A stretch of DNA of 64,000 bases. Source: Polaribacter sp. SA4-10. Lineage in GTDB: Bacteria; Bacteroidota; Bacteroidia; Flavobacteriales; Flavobacteriaceae. Under the pieces are notes generated by a model that saw only the letters and a program-made list of their open reading frames with translations, was not told the origin of the DNA and made no database searches. Below, one piece after another: positions 62,444 through 64,000 of this stretch (its first letter is position 1; the number at the start of each line of letters is the position of its first letter). The stretch is from assembly GCF_002163835.1 (NCBI RefSeq), contig NZ_CP019331.1, forward strand, positions 2,987,573-3,051,572, in the 5' to 3' direction. Made by a program: the position numbers and the translations under genes.

Positions 62444-63058
62444 TTAATGCTTTTCGAAAACCTTTATACCCGCTTTTACTTTAATATCTAAGTGATTTTT
62501 TCTTGGCGTTAAAGGACAAGAATATTTGTCATTGTACGCACAGTATGGGTTGTAAGTGTTATTGAAGTTTAATTGAATTGTTCCATCTTGTTTTTCATCT
62601 GTTGTCATTACATCCATATAACGTCCGCCGCCATAAGATTCTTCTCCACTTGTGTCATCTGTAAAAGGTAAAAACAAATAGTTCTTGTATTTTTCATCGC
62701 GTACATCATCTTGACTTTGGTAAATAGTTAACGCACAATTTTTTCCGTTTAAAGCGAAATTTAGTTTACCATATTCTTTGTACAAAGGTTTTCTATCTGT
62801 GGTAGTTGCCATTTTAAAAGTTGGTGCATTTTCTGTTTTTGTCAATTTTGCGGTAACAATAAATGAAGAATCTACAGGGAAGAAATCTAAACCTTTAAAA
62901 CGCTTTAAATCCTTCTTTTTTAAAGGTGATTTTGAAGCGTCTTTATAGCTAGCATTTAATTCTTGTTGGTATGCTGTATCACCCATTAAAGGACGTTTAT
63001 CTTGTGAATTACAAGAAATGAAAATTGATAAAATTGATAGAAAATATAGTTTCTTCAT
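62444..63058 (-). CDS. DUF1684 lipoprotein
   Basis: 204 aa with an SPII leader (IFISCNSQ). Family blocks are FKGLDFFPVDSSF, YGKLNFALNGKNCALTIYQS, YLFLPFTDDTSGEESYGGGR and NTYNPYCAYNDKYSCPLTPR near the end. It is a Bacteroidota/Actinobacteria family whose function is unknown. It lies 17 nt downstream of the SMP-30-like gene on the same strand and is probably cotranscribed. Confidence 0.88.
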   Translation of the reverse strand: MKKLYFLSILSIFISCNSQDKRPLMGDTAYQQELNASYKDASKSPLKKKDLKRFKGLDFFPVDSSFIVTAKLTKTENAPTFKMATTTDRKPLYKEYGKLNFALNGKNCALTIYQSQDDVRDEKYKNYLFLPFTDDTSGEESYGGGRYMDVMTTDEKQDGTIQLNFNNTYNPYCAYNDKYSCPLTPRKNHLDIKVKAGIKVFEKH

Positions 63059-63075
63059 AGAACAAATGTATAAAA

Positions 63076-64000
63076 TTAGTTGGTTGGTTTTTTAAGAATA
63101 AGAAATGTATCATCCATAACATTTCCTGTAAAAATAAGAGTATTAAAAGTGGCAGCAACAGTAGATGCAGACATTTTTGATCCATCTTCCATATAAATTT
63201 GTTTTATAGAATAATCACTTTTTCCTCTGTAATTTATTTTAATAATTTCTGATGGTGAAGTTTCTTTGTCTCCTTTTGCATAAGAAGCAAAGTGCATTAA
63301 ATCTGGATGAGCACCAACCCATAAATTGTTTTCAGCATCAAATTCAATATTATCTACACCCGTTTTACAGTAAATATCTTCAATAAAAGTTAATGAGTTG
63401 TCTTTGTTTTTTTGATAGACTTTTATCAAAAATTTTCTTGGTGAAGCTACAAATAATAAGTTTCTTTTTTTGTCATAATTAATTCCATTTGCATAAGCAA
63501 TTCCATCTGCAGCTTGTGTGTAGTTTTTTCCATCAAAATACACAACATCAGAAATTGCTAAACCTAGATAGTCTTCTGCTAAGCGTTGTATTCCGTCTTT
63601 ATATTTATGGTCGTTTGTAAAATAAAAACTGTTTTCATTTAGCAAAACAATGTCATTTGGACTGAAAATTAATTCGTTTTTTAATGTTTTCTGATGTTTT
63701 AATTCTTGATTTATTAACTGAAAAATTTCGATAAATTCTCCTTCTTTTGTGTGATTTATTACTGCAACTGTATATGTACTATCTTTTTTGTATATGGAAA
63801 TTCCATGTGGCGCAAAGGGTTTATTAAAGTTTTTTGTAAGGTGGATTGGTTTGTATCCTGAGTTTTTTAAATCGATAAAATACAAACCTCCAATTTCTTG
63901 TTTTGTGTTTGGGAATCTATTTCTTTTGGTAGAAGATACAATTGCAAAACTATCTATATTACTTATTGTAATATCTTCAGCGCCTGGTAAATTTATTTCT
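63076..64000 (-). CDS. SMP-30/arylesterase-like beta-propeller protein, N-terminus beyond the window
   Basis: At least 307 codons are visible, continuing off the right edge without a start. The edge part reads GAEDITISNIDSFAIVSSTK then RNRFPNTKQEIGGLYFIDLK, followed by PHGISIYKKDSTYTVAVINH and FSPNDIVLLNENSFYFTNDH. VDNIEFDAENNLWVGAHPDL is the calcium-propeller pattern of paraoxonase/SMP-30 enzymes. The in-frame TTG at 63885 is internal, not a start. It is probably a secreted lactonase or arylesterase. Confidence 0.85.
   Translation of the reverse strand, partial: EINLPGAEDITISNIDSFAIVSSTKRNRFPNTKQEIGGLYFIDLKNSGYKPIHLTKNFNKPFAPHGISIYKKDSTYTVAVINHTKEGEFIEIFQLINQELKHQKTLKNELIFSPNDIVLLNENSFYFTNDHKYKDGIQRLAEDYLGLAISDVVYFDGKNYTQAADGIAYANGINYDKKRNLLFVASPRKFLIKVYQKNKDNSLTFIEDIYCKTGVDNIEFDAENNLWVGAHPDLMHFASYAKGDKETSPSEIIKINYRGKSDYSIKQIYMEDGSKMSASTVAATFNTLIFTGNVMDDTFLILKKPTN

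Noticed and set aside
63886-64000. The TTG at 63885 as the start of the SMP-30-like gene
   Set aside because: The frame continues with propeller-like sequence to the window edge, so the gene is partial and this codon is internal.

Overview
The window is AT-rich, densely coded DNA of a Bacteroidota member, almost certainly a marine Flavobacteriaceae (Polaribacter/Tenacibaculum-like). The reasons are: promoters of the Bacteroidota type (TAnnTTTG at -7) placed 5-30 nt before many start codons; a secreted M4 metallopeptidase with a type IX secretion (T9SS) sorting tail; mevalonate-pathway genes; many SPII lipoproteins; and lineage families such as DUF4293, DUF1599, DUF1684, DUF6266 and a Bacteroidota-type LptC. 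The genus is inferred, not shown.

Layout. 1-3751: der (partial) and era GTPases around a small membrane protein, an initiator tRNA, and a UDP-glucuronate decarboxylase-like gene. 3752-12600: accessory, partly decayed DNA with a ClsC-like lipoprotein, diverged cassette-type repeats, a broken lipoprotein gene, a four-helix membrane protein, the 1255-aa metallopeptidase, a decayed duplicate of that gene's 5' end, and an IS3 orfA relic. 12614-18909: core genes (rluB, a UbiA prenyltransferase, mevalonate kinase, diphosphomevalonate decarboxylase, thiN) plus small regulators. 18910-21273: decayed DNA with a dead tyrosine recombinase and a pair of tiny overlapping membrane-protein ORFs behind a palindromic promoter.

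21274-38870 is an integrated element of about 17.6 kb in the 3' end of tRNA-Phe. It is bounded by a 13-bp direct repeat (GTGGTACCTCCAG) and has an integrase just inside the left end, near-identical double repeats inside both ends, two excisionase-like genes, two paralogous unknown genes and a DUF6266 gene. Its cargo is a five-gene defence-like operon: type III-like Mod, an AlbA_2/ATPase protein, type III-like Res, a SNF2-type helicase with a degenerate phospholipase-D-like N-terminus, and a DUF4391-like protein. No relaxase or conjugation genes are seen. Integration cut tRNA-Phe off from its old terminator (now at 21241-21273), and the element supplies a new hairpin at nearly the same distance.

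38859-64000 is core chromosome: tRNA-Phe; coaX, an outer-membrane protein, a TPR protein, lptC, a CorC-like protein and a PPIase in one run; rho; a response regulator, lipoprotein and TPR histidine kinase signalling group; truA and an ABC exporter; cdaA, folP and a LOG-family gene; DUF1599; a DoxX-like protein; a CLC transporter with fluoride-type signature residues; a crotonase; DUF1684; and a partial SMP-30-like protein. Dispersed palindromic repeats sit in several intergenic gaps.
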